Shown here: positions 1 to 7,441 of the stretch, in pieces
Layout of the letters: each line of letters starts with the position of its first letter
How positions within the stretch are numbered: the stretch's first letter is position 1
Assembly (NCBI GenBank): GCA_041658605.1
Contig: JBAZZU010000001.1
Span: forward strand, 1-64,000
Direction of reading: 5' to 3'
DNA from: JBAZWE01 sp041658605
GTDB taxonomy: Bacteria; Actinomycetota; Thermoleophilia; BMS3ABIN01
Length of the DNA stretch: 64,000 nucleotides
Notes under the pieces: generated by a model
The model's input: only the letters and a program-made list of their open reading frames with translations
Databases searched by the model: none
What the model was told of the DNA's origin: nothing
Position numbers and translations under genes: made by a program

Positions 1-1
1 A

Positions 2-78
2 TGGTGCGCCCGACAGGATTCGAACCTGAGACCTTCGGCTTCGGAGGCCGACGCTCTATCCGGCTGAGCTACGGGCGC
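2..78 (-). tRNA. tRNA-Arg(CCG)
   Basis: The reverse strand folds as a 77-nt cloverleaf with an encoded CCA tail (complement of 2-4) and A73. The 7-bp acceptor starts GCGCCCG, the T loop is TTCGAAT, and the anticodon loop CTCCGAA gives CCG, which reads CGG. The next tRNA gene starts two bases away, so the two are probably processed from one transcript. Confidence 0.95.
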
Positions 79-79
79 G

Positions 80-173
80 TGGCGGAGAGGGAGGGATTCG
101 AACCCTCGAGACGGGTTAACCCCGCCTACACGATTTCCAGTCGTGCTCCTTCGGCCAACTCGGACACCTCTCC
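80..173 (-). tRNA. tRNA-Ser(GGA)
   Basis: The reverse strand gives a class II cloverleaf of 94 nt with a long variable arm, G73 and encoded CCA. The acceptor is GGAGAGG/CCTCTCC, and the anticodon loop CTGGAAA gives GGA, reading UCC/UCU. It lies 1 nt from tRNA-Arg(CCG) on the same strand. Confidence 0.95.
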
Positions 174-293
174 AGACTTTCGAACAAGAAATTATCCAAC
201 ATCCGGGGCAATATAGCCAACCGACACGACAGGCTGAGGATGTTATGAATGGCGGTCTCTGATTGAAAAACTCCGAAGGAACTGGCTGGGTTC

Positions 294-731
294 TTACTCC
301 CTTGTTTCCGCTAAAATTTTCACGCGCTCCAAAGCTTTGGGAAACCTGACTTTAAATGTTTCTTCCTGCCCGCGTGGAACATCGAATTCAACAGTCAAAG
401 TAGTAACGCCATCTTTTTCCGCAAGCGAATAACTCTCCGTTCCGCCAGCCCATTCTTTTTCCCGTTCCTGCTCCCCGCTCTCCTTGGTATCCGTCATTTG
501 CCTGAAAACGGCAAACTCGTTGGGAACAAGCTTCTCGATCAAACTCGTCACGCCGTAACCGGATACGGAAGAAATAAACTGCACCTTGTTTCCTGCCTTC
601 ATCTCGCCAACCATATATGTGCCTTCGTCAACAATGCTTGCCCAGTCGCGAAATGATTCGTTCTCCCAAAGGGTTTTCCAGACGTTTTCTCTGGGAGCTA
701 TTATTTCGATTGAGAATTTCATTTTTTGCAT
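294..731 (-). CDS. SRPBCC-family (AHSA1/polyketide cyclase-like) protein
   Basis: Predicted 145-aa soluble protein. It opens with the typical START/SRPBCC first strand (FSIEIIAP) followed by a helix (ENVWKTLW) and ends with a long C-terminal helix, matching the size of small ligand-binding SRPBCC proteins. The ligand and reaction cannot be deduced. The open frame continues upstream through tRNA-Ser(CGA), which is not coding; the ATG at 731 (MQKMKF) or the internal ATG at 722 are the credible starts, and neither has a strong Shine-Dalgarno site. It sits alone between tRNA genes on the same strand. The family call rests on fold-like pattern only, so it is moderate. Confidence 0.7.
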   Translation of the reverse strand: MQKMKFSIEIIAPRENVWKTLWENESFRDWASIVDEGTYMVGEMKAGNKVQFISSVSGYGVTSLIEKLVPNEFAVFRQMTDTKESGEQEREKEWAGGTESYSLAEKDGVTTLTVEFDVPRGQEETFKVRFPKALERVKILAETRE

Positions 732-814
732 AAAGTCTATCCGCCTATCTTGAGTCACAGTTGATTTTCGTGTGCAGGCAGCGTAGCGGGCGAGACAGTG
801 ACTCATTTCATAAC

Positions 815-908
<94 letters not shown>

Positions 909-1048
909 GCGCTGGAATTCAAACATTAAAACCAGGGATTGAATCCGGGCATTGCTGCAGATTCCAACGACCTAGTTTAGCGGATTACACCTGTTTGAGG
1001 AAAGGCGGTTACCGAAATTGGAGGTTACGTCCGCCGGAAAAGGATGAT

Positions 1049-1498
1049 TCAGCGCCGCAGGGAAAAAAATTCCTTAAGCATGGCCGCGGATTCTTCTGCC
1101 AGTACCCCGGACTCTACTGTTACCTGGTGATTAAGCCTGACATCGCGCACGATGTCCATAAGCGTGCCAGCGGCTCCAGCTTTTTCGTCAGTAGTTCCGT
1201 AGACCAGGCGATCGAAGCGAGCCTGATAGATCGCGCCAGCGCACATGGGGCAAGGCTCAAGTGTTACGTAGATCGTGCAACCGGACAGTCGCCAGGCACC
1301 CAGCCTCTCAGATGCCTTGCGGATGGCGATCATTTCGGCGTGCGCGGTGGGATCTTTCTTCTCCTCGCGCTCGTTGCCGGCTGCTGCGATCACCTCCCCC
1401 CTATGTACTATTACCGCGCCGATGGGAACCTCGCCGCTCTCAGCGGCCATCCTGGCCTCGCTGAGCGCGATGCGCATGTAGTGTTCGCGGTCTTTCAT
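1049..1498 (-). CDS. tadA: tRNA-specific adenosine deaminase TadA
   Basis: 149-aa zinc deaminase that converts A34 of tRNA-Arg(ACG) to inosine so that it can read CGU, CGC and CGA. The CDA-fold signatures are complete: HAE (His53, catalytic Glu55) and PCPMC (Cys83, Cys86) as zinc ligands. Length is normal for bacterial TadA. The start ATG at 1498 lacks a clear Shine-Dalgarno site. The only tRNA with an A34 anticodon visible here, tRNA-Arg(ACG), lies 66 bp upstream on the same strand, so enzyme and substrate may share a transcript. A guanine or cytosine deaminase is the alternative, but spacing of the motifs and context favour TadA. Confidence 0.93.
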   Translation of the reverse strand: MKDREHYMRIALSEARMAAESGEVPIGAVIVHRGEVIAAAGNEREEKKDPTAHAEMIAIRKASERLGAWRLSGCTIYVTLEPCPMCAGAIYQARFDRLVYGTTDEKAGAAGTLMDIVRDVRLNHQVTVESGVLAEESAAMLKEFFSLRR

Positions 1499-1564
1499 GG
1501 GAAACAGGTTATCACGAATGGTAGTCCTGACTTCTTGAGGTTGTTATTGCGGGGGTCGCCATGA

Positions 1565-1641
1565 TGGTGCGCCCGACAGGATTCGAACCTGTGACCTTTG
1601 GATTCGTAGTCCAACGCTCTATCCAGCTGAGCTACGGGCGC
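1565..1641 (-). tRNA. tRNA-Arg(ACG)
   Basis: Reverse-strand 77-nt cloverleaf with acceptor GCGCCCG, A73 and encoded CCA. The anticodon loop CTACGAA gives ACG, whose A34 is the substrate of TadA. tadA is the next gene downstream on the same strand. Confidence 0.96.
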
Positions 1642-1743
1642 ATCGTTATCGCGGGCACGAATAAAGGAATCCCGCAAAAGAACAAAAGAAAGTATACCTG
1701 AAATGCTGAAGTTATCGAAACCAGCGAGGCTAATGGCTGAACG

Positions 1744-1839
1744 TGGCGGAGAGGGAGGGATTCGAACCCTCGAAGGAGGCTTAAAACCCCCTTAATCGCT
1801 TAGCAGGCGATCGCCTTCAGCCGACTCGGCCACCTCTCC
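1744..1839 (-). tRNA. tRNA-Ser(GCT)
   Basis: Reverse-strand class II tRNA of 96 nt with acceptor GGAGAGG/CCTCTCC, G73, encoded CCA and a long variable arm. The anticodon loop CTGCTAA gives GCT, reading AGC/AGU. Confidence 0.95.
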
Positions 1840-2160
1840 GCAGTGATTCTGTAACGATTCATCGGACAGGGACCCAGTAGCCTGAATCGCCGCACCTGTT
1901 ATCGTTTACCAAGCTAAGATTCTAGAGATTTTACCGAGGGAAATCCAGCCGGGGCGGGTTTGTCGCCGTACGAGGTATTCCGCTAGACTGTATCAAGTTC
2001 AAAATTAGGCAATCAGGAGGTGTACGCCGTGCTGCTCAGATGAATAGAAACATCGCTCCGTGTTGAGCGAATCACATTCGGGGGAGCCGGTAAAGCCTCA
2101 TAATCTGCTCTAACTTTTATGACCAGCCGATTTAATGGCCGCCGGCCCTCTATCGTTATC
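1840..2160. other. intergenic region between divergent tRNA genes
   Basis: About 320 bp separate the minus-strand tRNA-Ser(GCT) from the plus-strand Sec-like tRNA. I see no supported ORF and no RNA I recognise. It should contain promoters for both directions, but no convincing -35/-10 pair stands out. The small SRP RNA, often near tadA and tRNA-Ser genes in other bacteria, was looked for here and not found. Confidence 0.5.
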
Positions 2161-2258
2161 GGGGGTGCAGGAACCGGTTGTTCCCGGCGGTCTGCAAAAC
2201 CGTTTGCCTGTCTGAGATCCAGATAGAGAGTGGGTTCGACTCCCACGCGCCCCCTCCA
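2161..2258 (+). tRNA. selenocysteine-tRNA-like tRNA with cysteine anticodon (GCA) and U73
   Basis: 98-nt RNA with encoded CCA (2256-2258). Acceptor 2161-2168 (GGGGGTGC) pairs over 8 bp with 2247-2254 (GCGCCCCC), one G-U included. The D arm is compact: 5 bp (2170-2174/2180-2184) and a 5-nt loop CGGTT. The anticodon stem is 2187-2191/2199-2203 with loop CTGCAAA, anticodon GCA. The variable arm is long: 7 bp (2208-2214/2220-2226) with a 5-nt loop. The T arm is 5 bp with loop TTCGACT, the same T loop as E. coli selC. The 8+5 acceptor/T stack, tight D arm and long variable arm are selenocysteine-tRNA traits, whereas GCA and the discriminator T2255 are CysRS identity elements. An ordinary tRNA-Cys has a short variable loop and a 7-bp acceptor. 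The VKOR gene starts 25 nt after the CCA. Confidence 0.85.
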
Positions 2259-2283
2259 TACCCGTCTTTTGAATTGGAGGACC

Positions 2284-2733
2284 GTGAAAGTGAAGAAAGT
2301 AATACTTGTCGCCATAATAATTCTGGCTCTGGGTGGAATAATCGATTCAAGTTATGCTCTTCAGCAGCACTATGCCCCTCCCGATGTATCTTCCTGTGAC
2401 GTCAATGAGACCATAAGCTGTACGGCAGTCAATCAGAGCAAATATTCAGAGATTTTCGGTTTGCCGGTGGCAGGCATCGGGATCGCCGGATATATGACGA
2501 TTGGCCTGCTCGCGGGCACCGCAATTTCCAGGAAGTCATCAGCATCGGTGCTTATAAAGCTTTTGGCTGTAATGGCGCTTGGAGCTCTGGCGGTATCTTT
2601 ATACCTGACGTATATCGAGCTGTTCGTGCTTCACGCGTTGTGTCCGCTCTGCATGCTTTCTCTGGTGCTTATAATAGCAACAGCAGTGCTCGCCATTCGT
2701 GCAACAATGCTGAAAACAAGAGGTAAGGATTAG
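2284..2733 (+). CDS. vitamin K epoxide reductase (VKOR) family thiol oxidoreductase
   Basis: 149-aa integral membrane protein with about four TM helices. VKOR homologues reoxidise periplasmic DsbA-like proteins and pass electrons to quinones, so they support disulfide formation outside the membrane. Two redox Cys pairs are visible: C38/C46 in the first external loop and the active-site CPLC at 120-123 before the last helix. Start GTG at 2284 is chosen because GGAGG lies at 2276-2280; the longer upstream frame would run through the tRNA. No fused thioredoxin domain follows, so a separate DsbA/thioredoxin partner is expected elsewhere. Its closeness to the Sec-like tRNA suggests one transcript. 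Confidence 0.88.
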   Translation: MKVKKVILVAIIILALGGIIDSSYALQQHYAPPDVSSCDVNETISCTAVNQSKYSEIFGLPVAGIGIAGYMTIGLLAGTAISRKSSASVLIKLLAVMALGALAVSLYLTYIELFVLHALCPLCMLSLVLIIATAVLAIRATMLKTRGKD

Positions 2734-2744
2734 CCGGGGCCGGG

Positions 2745-3530
2745 TTATTCCTGTTTGGTTTTCGCTTTCACTGTGTTCTTGATCCCGTAAAGGTATTTGA
2801 TGTAGTCGACGGCGAACCTCATCAGCTCGACATCATCCTCTTTCATCCGCGCCTGCATCTCCGGTTCGATCTCCACGACTTCGAGGAAACGGCTTTCGAA
2901 AACATAGCGGCGGAAGTTGTCGAGGTCATAACTGGCCATGTAGAACATCTGCTGGCGTTTGTCGTCAATCTTGTCCTTGGCGAGATCCTGTTTGAGCATG
3001 ATGTTCTTCCACTCGCGGTTCATCTCATCGTAGGAGGCCGCGTCCTGGTCTTCGCGCCACTCGCTTATGGTCCAGGTCCTGTCTTCCTTAAATCCGAGGC
3101 AGTGCTCCTCCTTGACGATCACATACCACTCGTCATGGATTGGAAACTTGTTCTCGTCGTCCATGCGGCGATGTGTCGCCTGACCGATTGGATAGTAACG
3201 GCAGGCCGCGGGCCGGTCGGAGTAAATATTGCAGCCTTCATTAGGCGTCACGAACTGGCAATAGCGGTCCTCGTCATCGCTCATGCGCATGAAGAGCAGC
3301 GGATGCGTCGTCTTCTCATCCACTTCGTAGCGTGTATATTTCTCGAGGAACTCCGTGCTGGAAATTCCGAGGCGCTGCTTCATCCTGATCACATCGTATG
3401 GCGTCAGAAGGATGTCGATATTGCGGCAGCATCGGGTAAAGCACTCTATTCCCGGCTGACAGCTGAACTTGAATTTTGAATCCAGCTCGTATTTCTGCGG
3501 AATCACGGATTTGTTATTCAACGTGGCCAT
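2745..3530 (-). CDS. YkgJ-family cysteine-cluster protein
   Basis: 261-aa soluble protein of the YkgJ/CxCC family, annotated as putative zinc- or iron-chelating. The N-terminal module holds C24, C30, C34 and C35 (ECFTRCC), then a second Cys group around residues 92-115 (RYCQF, GCNIY, AACRYYP) typical of the family's metal or Fe-S site. The C-terminal half is highly charged and helical with no further motif seen. The biochemical role of the family is not established. It is transcribed in the same direction as the sulfate operon but lies beyond that operon's terminator and has its own likely promoter (3582-3610). It ends 11 bp from the convergent VKOR gene. Confidence 0.75.
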   Translation of the reverse strand: MATLNNKSVIPQKYELDSKFKFSCQPGIECFTRCCRNIDILLTPYDVIRMKQRLGISSTEFLEKYTRYEVDEKTTHPLLFMRMSDDEDRYCQFVTPNEGCNIYSDRPAACRYYPIGQATHRRMDDENKFPIHDEWYVIVKEEHCLGFKEDRTWTISEWREDQDAASYDEMNREWKNIMLKQDLAKDKIDDKRQQMFYMASYDLDNFRRYVFESRFLEVVEIEPEMQARMKEDDVELMRFAVDYIKYLYGIKNTVKAKTKQE

Positions 3531-3581
3531 CTGTCTTCTTTCCCTGGTTGATCGTCCGGAATGGAACCTTGCTTCTTAAAT

Positions 3582-3610
3582 ATTGTAGAGGAAACTTGGT
3601 GAAGGCACAA
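3582..3610 (-). promoter_or_regulatory. putative promoter of the YkgJ-like gene
   Basis: On the minus strand TTGTGC (-35) and TACAAT (-10) are separated by 17 nt, 51 bp upstream of the ATG at 3530. The -35 overlaps the edge of the sulfate-operon terminator. The call rests on motif match only. Confidence 0.4.
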
Positions 3611-3648
3611 AAACGCGGGCGCCCGCTTATGCGGACACCCGCGTTTTT
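3609..3648 (-). terminator. rho-independent terminator of the sulfate operon
   Basis: An 11-bp perfect stem (AAAAACGCGGG against CCCGCGTTTTT) encloses an inner CCGC/GCGG hairpin with loop TTAT. The A/T runs on both sides allow function in either direction. It lies 14 bp past the qmoC stop. Confidence 0.9.
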
Positions 3649-3662
3649 AAAACGTTTCGTAT

Positions 3663-5054
3663 TTACTCTATGCCCGTATCTCTTCCAGAAACACGTGCGA
3701 ATGTCAGCGCTACGGTCCTGTAGACCATATGAGCCATTTTTGAGAACGGCGCATAGATGAACAGGAAGAGCACCGTCGTCAGATGGACGAAATAGATCGG
3801 ATAAGCCAGAACTCCAATATTCGCCAGTCTGAATGCCGCGGCCCCGATTCCGGTCACCATCAGCAGGATGATGACAGTAATGAGCATCCAGTCGAAATAG
3901 CCACCGAGGCCTATTTTCTCCTGATGCTTGAAGCGGTTGATTGTGATCAGGCCGATGCCGATGATTCCGGCTGCGGCGCCGGGATAGGCGAACAGTTTGA
4001 CGAAGCTGATAGTCGGATAGGGTGATGGCACACCCTCACCACCCCAGAGCAGGGGCAGGTCGGTCATTACTGTAGAAATCGCGGTCGCCGTGAAGAGAAG
4101 AGCAAAAGCATAGAAGATAAACATATGCGAGATCTTCCGGTCTTCTGTCTCGTCGCATTTCCCGAAACGTTTGTGTGTCAGGATCTCGCCCAGGACGGGA
4201 CCCAGCTTGCTGAGACCAGATCCCTGTATTGGATTACCTTCATCGGCGGCATGAGTCTTCAGCGCGCCCCAGTAGCTGCGCACTCCCATGGCCAGGATGA
4301 TGATCGACAGGACGAAAAAGGTGCTGAACAGGCCGACGATCGGCCAATGTCCCAGGAAGCTGCCGTAGACAATGTCGCCTGGATGTTCGAGCTTGCCTCC
4401 TATCATCTCGCCACGTTCCGGCGAGAAGTGGCCGAAGACGCCGATGACCGCAGCAAGGATGAGCATTGGTATCGCGGCCATCAGGACCAGAGCGCCCGGG
4501 CTTCCGACGGCCTTTGTCAGGAAGCTGGGTTGCGAGAAGCTGCTGATAGTCATTTTTGCTATAGCCTGTAGTACACGTCCCGGCTTGGCGCCGCGGGGGC
4601 ATTGGGCCACACAGTCGCTGCACTGATGGCAGAGCCAGACGTCGGGGTCTCCCATGAGCTTGTCCTTGAGCCCCCACTGCGCCCACATCATTTCCTTGCG
4701 CGGAAATGGACTGTCGTCCGGCGTCAAGTTGCAGACCACGGAACACGTTGCGCACTGGTAGCATTTCTTCAGGTCGGCGCCTCCGCCGCTGATTATCTCT
4801 TTTACGAAGCCAACATCAGGTCTGATCAACATGGCTTCACGGACAACCGGTGCAGCTTCGACAGGCTCGCTTGCGGCTTCTCCGGTATCCGGTGCCTCAG
4901 CTGCTGCGGTATCCTCCTTGGAAGTTCCGAAGGCATCGTCCGCCACAGGCGTTTCGGCCGCAGTTACAGCTGTCTCTTCCGCAGGTGCAGTGGCGGTTGC
5001 ATCATCGCCGGCGCCAGCGGTTTCTTCAGTCTTGTCCACAGTTTCATCCGCCAT
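3663..5054 (-). CDS. qmoC: QmoC, membrane subunit of the quinone-interacting oxidoreductase
   Basis: 463-aa protein that links the menaquinone pool to APS reductase. Residues 95-160 form an HdrC-like ferredoxin domain with two 4Fe-4S motifs (C98, C101, C104, C108; then CHQCSDCVAQC). It is followed by a cytochrome-b-like membrane domain of about six helices (residues ~180-450), as in QmoC of other sulfate reducers. Start ATG at 5054 has AGGAGG 5 nt upstream. Odd: residues 1-70 are an Ala/Glu/Thr/Asp-rich low-complexity extension that makes the protein longer than typical QmoC. Last gene of the operon, 10 bp after qmoB, followed by a strong terminator. Confidence 0.93.
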   Translation of the reverse strand: MADETVDKTEETAGAGDDATATAPAEETAVTAAETPVADDAFGTSKEDTAAAEAPDTGEAASEPVEAAPVVREAMLIRPDVGFVKEIISGGGADLKKCYQCATCSVVCNLTPDDSPFPRKEMMWAQWGLKDKLMGDPDVWLCHQCSDCVAQCPRGAKPGRVLQAIAKMTISSFSQPSFLTKAVGSPGALVLMAAIPMLILAAVIGVFGHFSPERGEMIGGKLEHPGDIVYGSFLGHWPIVGLFSTFFVLSIIILAMGVRSYWGALKTHAADEGNPIQGSGLSKLGPVLGEILTHKRFGKCDETEDRKISHMFIFYAFALLFTATAISTVMTDLPLLWGGEGVPSPYPTISFVKLFAYPGAAAGIIGIGLITINRFKHQEKIGLGGYFDWMLITVIILLMVTGIGAAAFRLANIGVLAYPIYFVHLTTVLFLFIYAPFSKMAHMVYRTVALTFARVSGRDTGIE

Positions 5055-5063
5055 ACTATCCTC

Positions 5064-7439
5064 CTAGAATCCCTTGAACGGATTTGGTCCGAAGCTTTTG
5101 AGCTGCTCCGCGAAGTCATCCATTATTTTTGGCAGCTGGTCCCATTCATTCATGGCGAGCTGAACCTGCGTAACCCGCTCCGCTTCGAGCATCAGACGGC
5201 TGAGCGTCTCCTGGACCTTGCCCAGGCGCTCATTCGCGGCCTTGCTGCCCTTGACGAAGTGGCACTGGTAGTCGTCGTCATAGCGGCAGCCGATGAGCAG
5301 AAAGCCTTCGATGCCCGCTGAAAGGGCATCCGCGATCCAGACCAGGTTCGTCCCGCCCAGGCATCTCATGGTGATGAACCTGTAGAAGGGATTCGTCTGT
5401 ATCTTGTTCAGACCGGCGATATCAAGTGCCGGATAAGCGTCGTTCTCGCATATAAGGGCGACGATCCGGGGCTTGCTGTCTTCATCCGGGACCTTGATCG
5501 CCTTCATCTGGGAAGCGATCATATCGACGCTGTAGTCCTTGAACGAGATTATCCGCTGCGGGCAGGCTCCCATGCAGGTGCCGCAACGGCGGCAGCGGCT
5601 GGTGTTTGTCTTTGGTGTTCCCTTCTCGTCCTCGTCGAGGGCGCCGAAGGGGCACTCGACTGTACAGCGGCGGCACTGCGTGCAGTTGGTGAAGTTGATC
5701 TCGGGGAAGCTCTCATCGCCGGAACGCGGATGTACCGCCTGGCCGCGCGAAGTGAGCTCGACGCACTGGATCGCCTTGAGCGCCGCGCCGACGCCGTCGT
5801 TGGCGGACTGCATGGCGGTCATTGGCGCCCTCACCGATCCGGCTGCGTAAATACCTGTGCGCCGTGTCTCGTAAGGGAAGCAGACGAAGTGCGAATCCGG
5901 AAAACCATATTTCAGGTATGGCAGCTCCGGACCTTGTCTGTAGGCGAGGTTGAGTACGACCGGGTCGGCGATTACTTCCTTGATGATGCCGTCCTGGGTC
6001 TCGGTCTCCTTCCACTGCCCCACGTACTCCGGGGTCAGGTCGGTGACCTTTTCAGCGCCGTCAGGCAGCATGTTGGTGACCATGCCGGTGGCAAGCACCA
6101 GCATGTCGGCCTCGACGCGGACTTTTTCGCCGAGGATGGTGTTGTCGATCTCCAGGATTATGTTGCCTGACGCATCTTCAGTGATGCTGACTATCTCACC
6201 CTTGGTGAGCATCACGCCCGGATTGTCCTGGGCGGATTTGTAGAAGTTCTCATAAAGGCCAGGGGTCCGCATGTCCTTGTAGATTATGTAGGCGCTAGCA
6301 TCCGGGTCGCTCTCGGTGACGTACAGGGCCTGCTTGAGTGAAGTCATGCAGCAGACAGACGAGCAGTAAGGCAGGTGCTCCGGGTCACGCTGTCCGGCGC
6401 ACTGCAGGAAGGCTACCCGTTTGGCCTGCTGGCCATCCGAAGGCTTGCTGATGGTTCCATTGTTCGCCGCGGCCATTTCTTCGACCTCGACGTTGGTTAC
6501 GACGTTCTTGAACTTGCCATAACCCAGATGCTCCAGCTTGCCGGCATCATAGGGTTTCCAGCCGACGGCCATGACAACGGAACCGATCCTGTGCGTCTCC
6601 GTGCTGCCGCTGTGAGTTATGGTGGCGTCGTACTGGCCGGGAGTACCCGCGATACTGTCGATATGGGCTTCCATTAGTACGGTTATGTTCTCGTGGCTCT
6701 GTACGGCTGCTATCTTTTCATCGATGTCCGGCGTCTTCACGTCCTCGAAAGGAGGCTTGTCAGGCAGGATCTTGTACATCTTGCCTGCCCACCCACCAAG
6801 AACAGCTTCCTTCTCGGCGAGTATGACCTTGTAACCGGCTTTGGCGGATTCCAGGGCGCTTGTAAGTCCAGCCGCGCCTCCGCCGATGACCAGTACGGTG
6901 CGTTCCACCGCTTCGATAACGGGTACTGGTGGTTCGGATTTCTGCGCCCTGACGATTCCCATGCGCAGATGATCCTCTGCCATTTCCTGTGTGTTTTCAT
7001 TGACGACCATTTTGGCGGCCTCTGCCGTCGCGGTTGCTGAATCTGCTGGCGCTTCGGCCGCTTCTTCGCCTTCAGCTACGACTGGCGCTTCAGGTGCCGC
7101 CGCCGGCTCCGGTACTTCTTCCAAAGCTGCCGGCAGCTGACTCCAGACGATGTGTTCCCTGACGTTTACCCGTTCAGTTATGTACTGCGCCGGGTCGAAA
7201 TCGAAAATGTCACCATTGACGCGCGGTGAACATGCCGCGATAACGATCTTGTTAACACCCTCGTTGTTGATATCATCCTTGATCACCTGCGCGCCTTCCT
7301 GGCTGCAGAGGAACGGCACGGTTTTGGCCACCTCGATGCGATACTGGTTCTTTGCTATGTTTTCCAGTTTCTCGGTATCGAGAGCCTCGCCGATTCCGCA
7401 GTCAGAGCAGATATATACACCAAGCTTAGGATCTGCCAT
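5064..7439 (-). CDS. qmoB: QmoB, HdrA-like flavoprotein with ferredoxin and MvhD-like domains
   Basis: 791-aa flavin/Fe-S subunit of the Qmo complex. An N-terminal segment with Cys pairs (CSDC at 11-14, C45, C70) precedes an FAD-binding HdrA-like core (GGGAAG at 186-191), a two-cluster ferredoxin insert near 575-620 (CTQCRRC and CRRCGTC groups) and a C-terminal MvhD-like domain. This order is the diagnostic QmoB arrangement. Residues ~103-143 form an Ala/Glu/Pro-rich linker between the N-terminal module and the FAD core, of the same kind as the QmoC extension. The Shine-Dalgarno AGGAGG lies inside the end of qmoA, which suggests translational coupling. Confidence 0.95.
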   Translation of the reverse strand: MADPKLGVYICSDCGIGEALDTEKLENIAKNQYRIEVAKTVPFLCSQEGAQVIKDDINNEGVNKIVIAACSPRVNGDIFDFDPAQYITERVNVREHIVWSQLPAALEEVPEPAAAPEAPVVAEGEEAAEAPADSATATAEAAKMVVNENTQEMAEDHLRMGIVRAQKSEPPVPVIEAVERTVLVIGGGAAGLTSALESAKAGYKVILAEKEAVLGGWAGKMYKILPDKPPFEDVKTPDIDEKIAAVQSHENITVLMEAHIDSIAGTPGQYDATITHSGSTETHRIGSVVMAVGWKPYDAGKLEHLGYGKFKNVVTNVEVEEMAAANNGTISKPSDGQQAKRVAFLQCAGQRDPEHLPYCSSVCCMTSLKQALYVTESDPDASAYIIYKDMRTPGLYENFYKSAQDNPGVMLTKGEIVSITEDASGNIILEIDNTILGEKVRVEADMLVLATGMVTNMLPDGAEKVTDLTPEYVGQWKETETQDGIIKEVIADPVVLNLAYRQGPELPYLKYGFPDSHFVCFPYETRRTGIYAAGSVRAPMTAMQSANDGVGAALKAIQCVELTSRGQAVHPRSGDESFPEINFTNCTQCRRCTVECPFGALDEDEKGTPKTNTSRCRRCGTCMGACPQRIISFKDYSVDMIASQMKAIKVPDEDSKPRIVALICENDAYPALDIAGLNKIQTNPFYRFITMRCLGGTNLVWIADALSAGIEGFLLIGCRYDDDYQCHFVKGSKAANERLGKVQETLSRLMLEAERVTQVQLAMNEWDQLPKIMDDFAEQLKSFGPNPFKGF

Positions 7440-7441
7440 GT

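Noticed and set aside
1..216. 71-codon plus-strand ORF at the left edge
   Set aside because: It is the antisense of tRNA-Arg(CCG) and tRNA-Ser(GGA) and has no gene-like features.
995..1564. 189-codon plus-strand ORF
   Set aside because: It runs antisense to tadA, whose zinc motifs are clear on the other strand.
2230..2283. N-terminal extension of the VKOR frame
   Set aside because: It would translate the T arm and acceptor of the tRNA; the GTG at 2284 has a proper ribosome-binding site.
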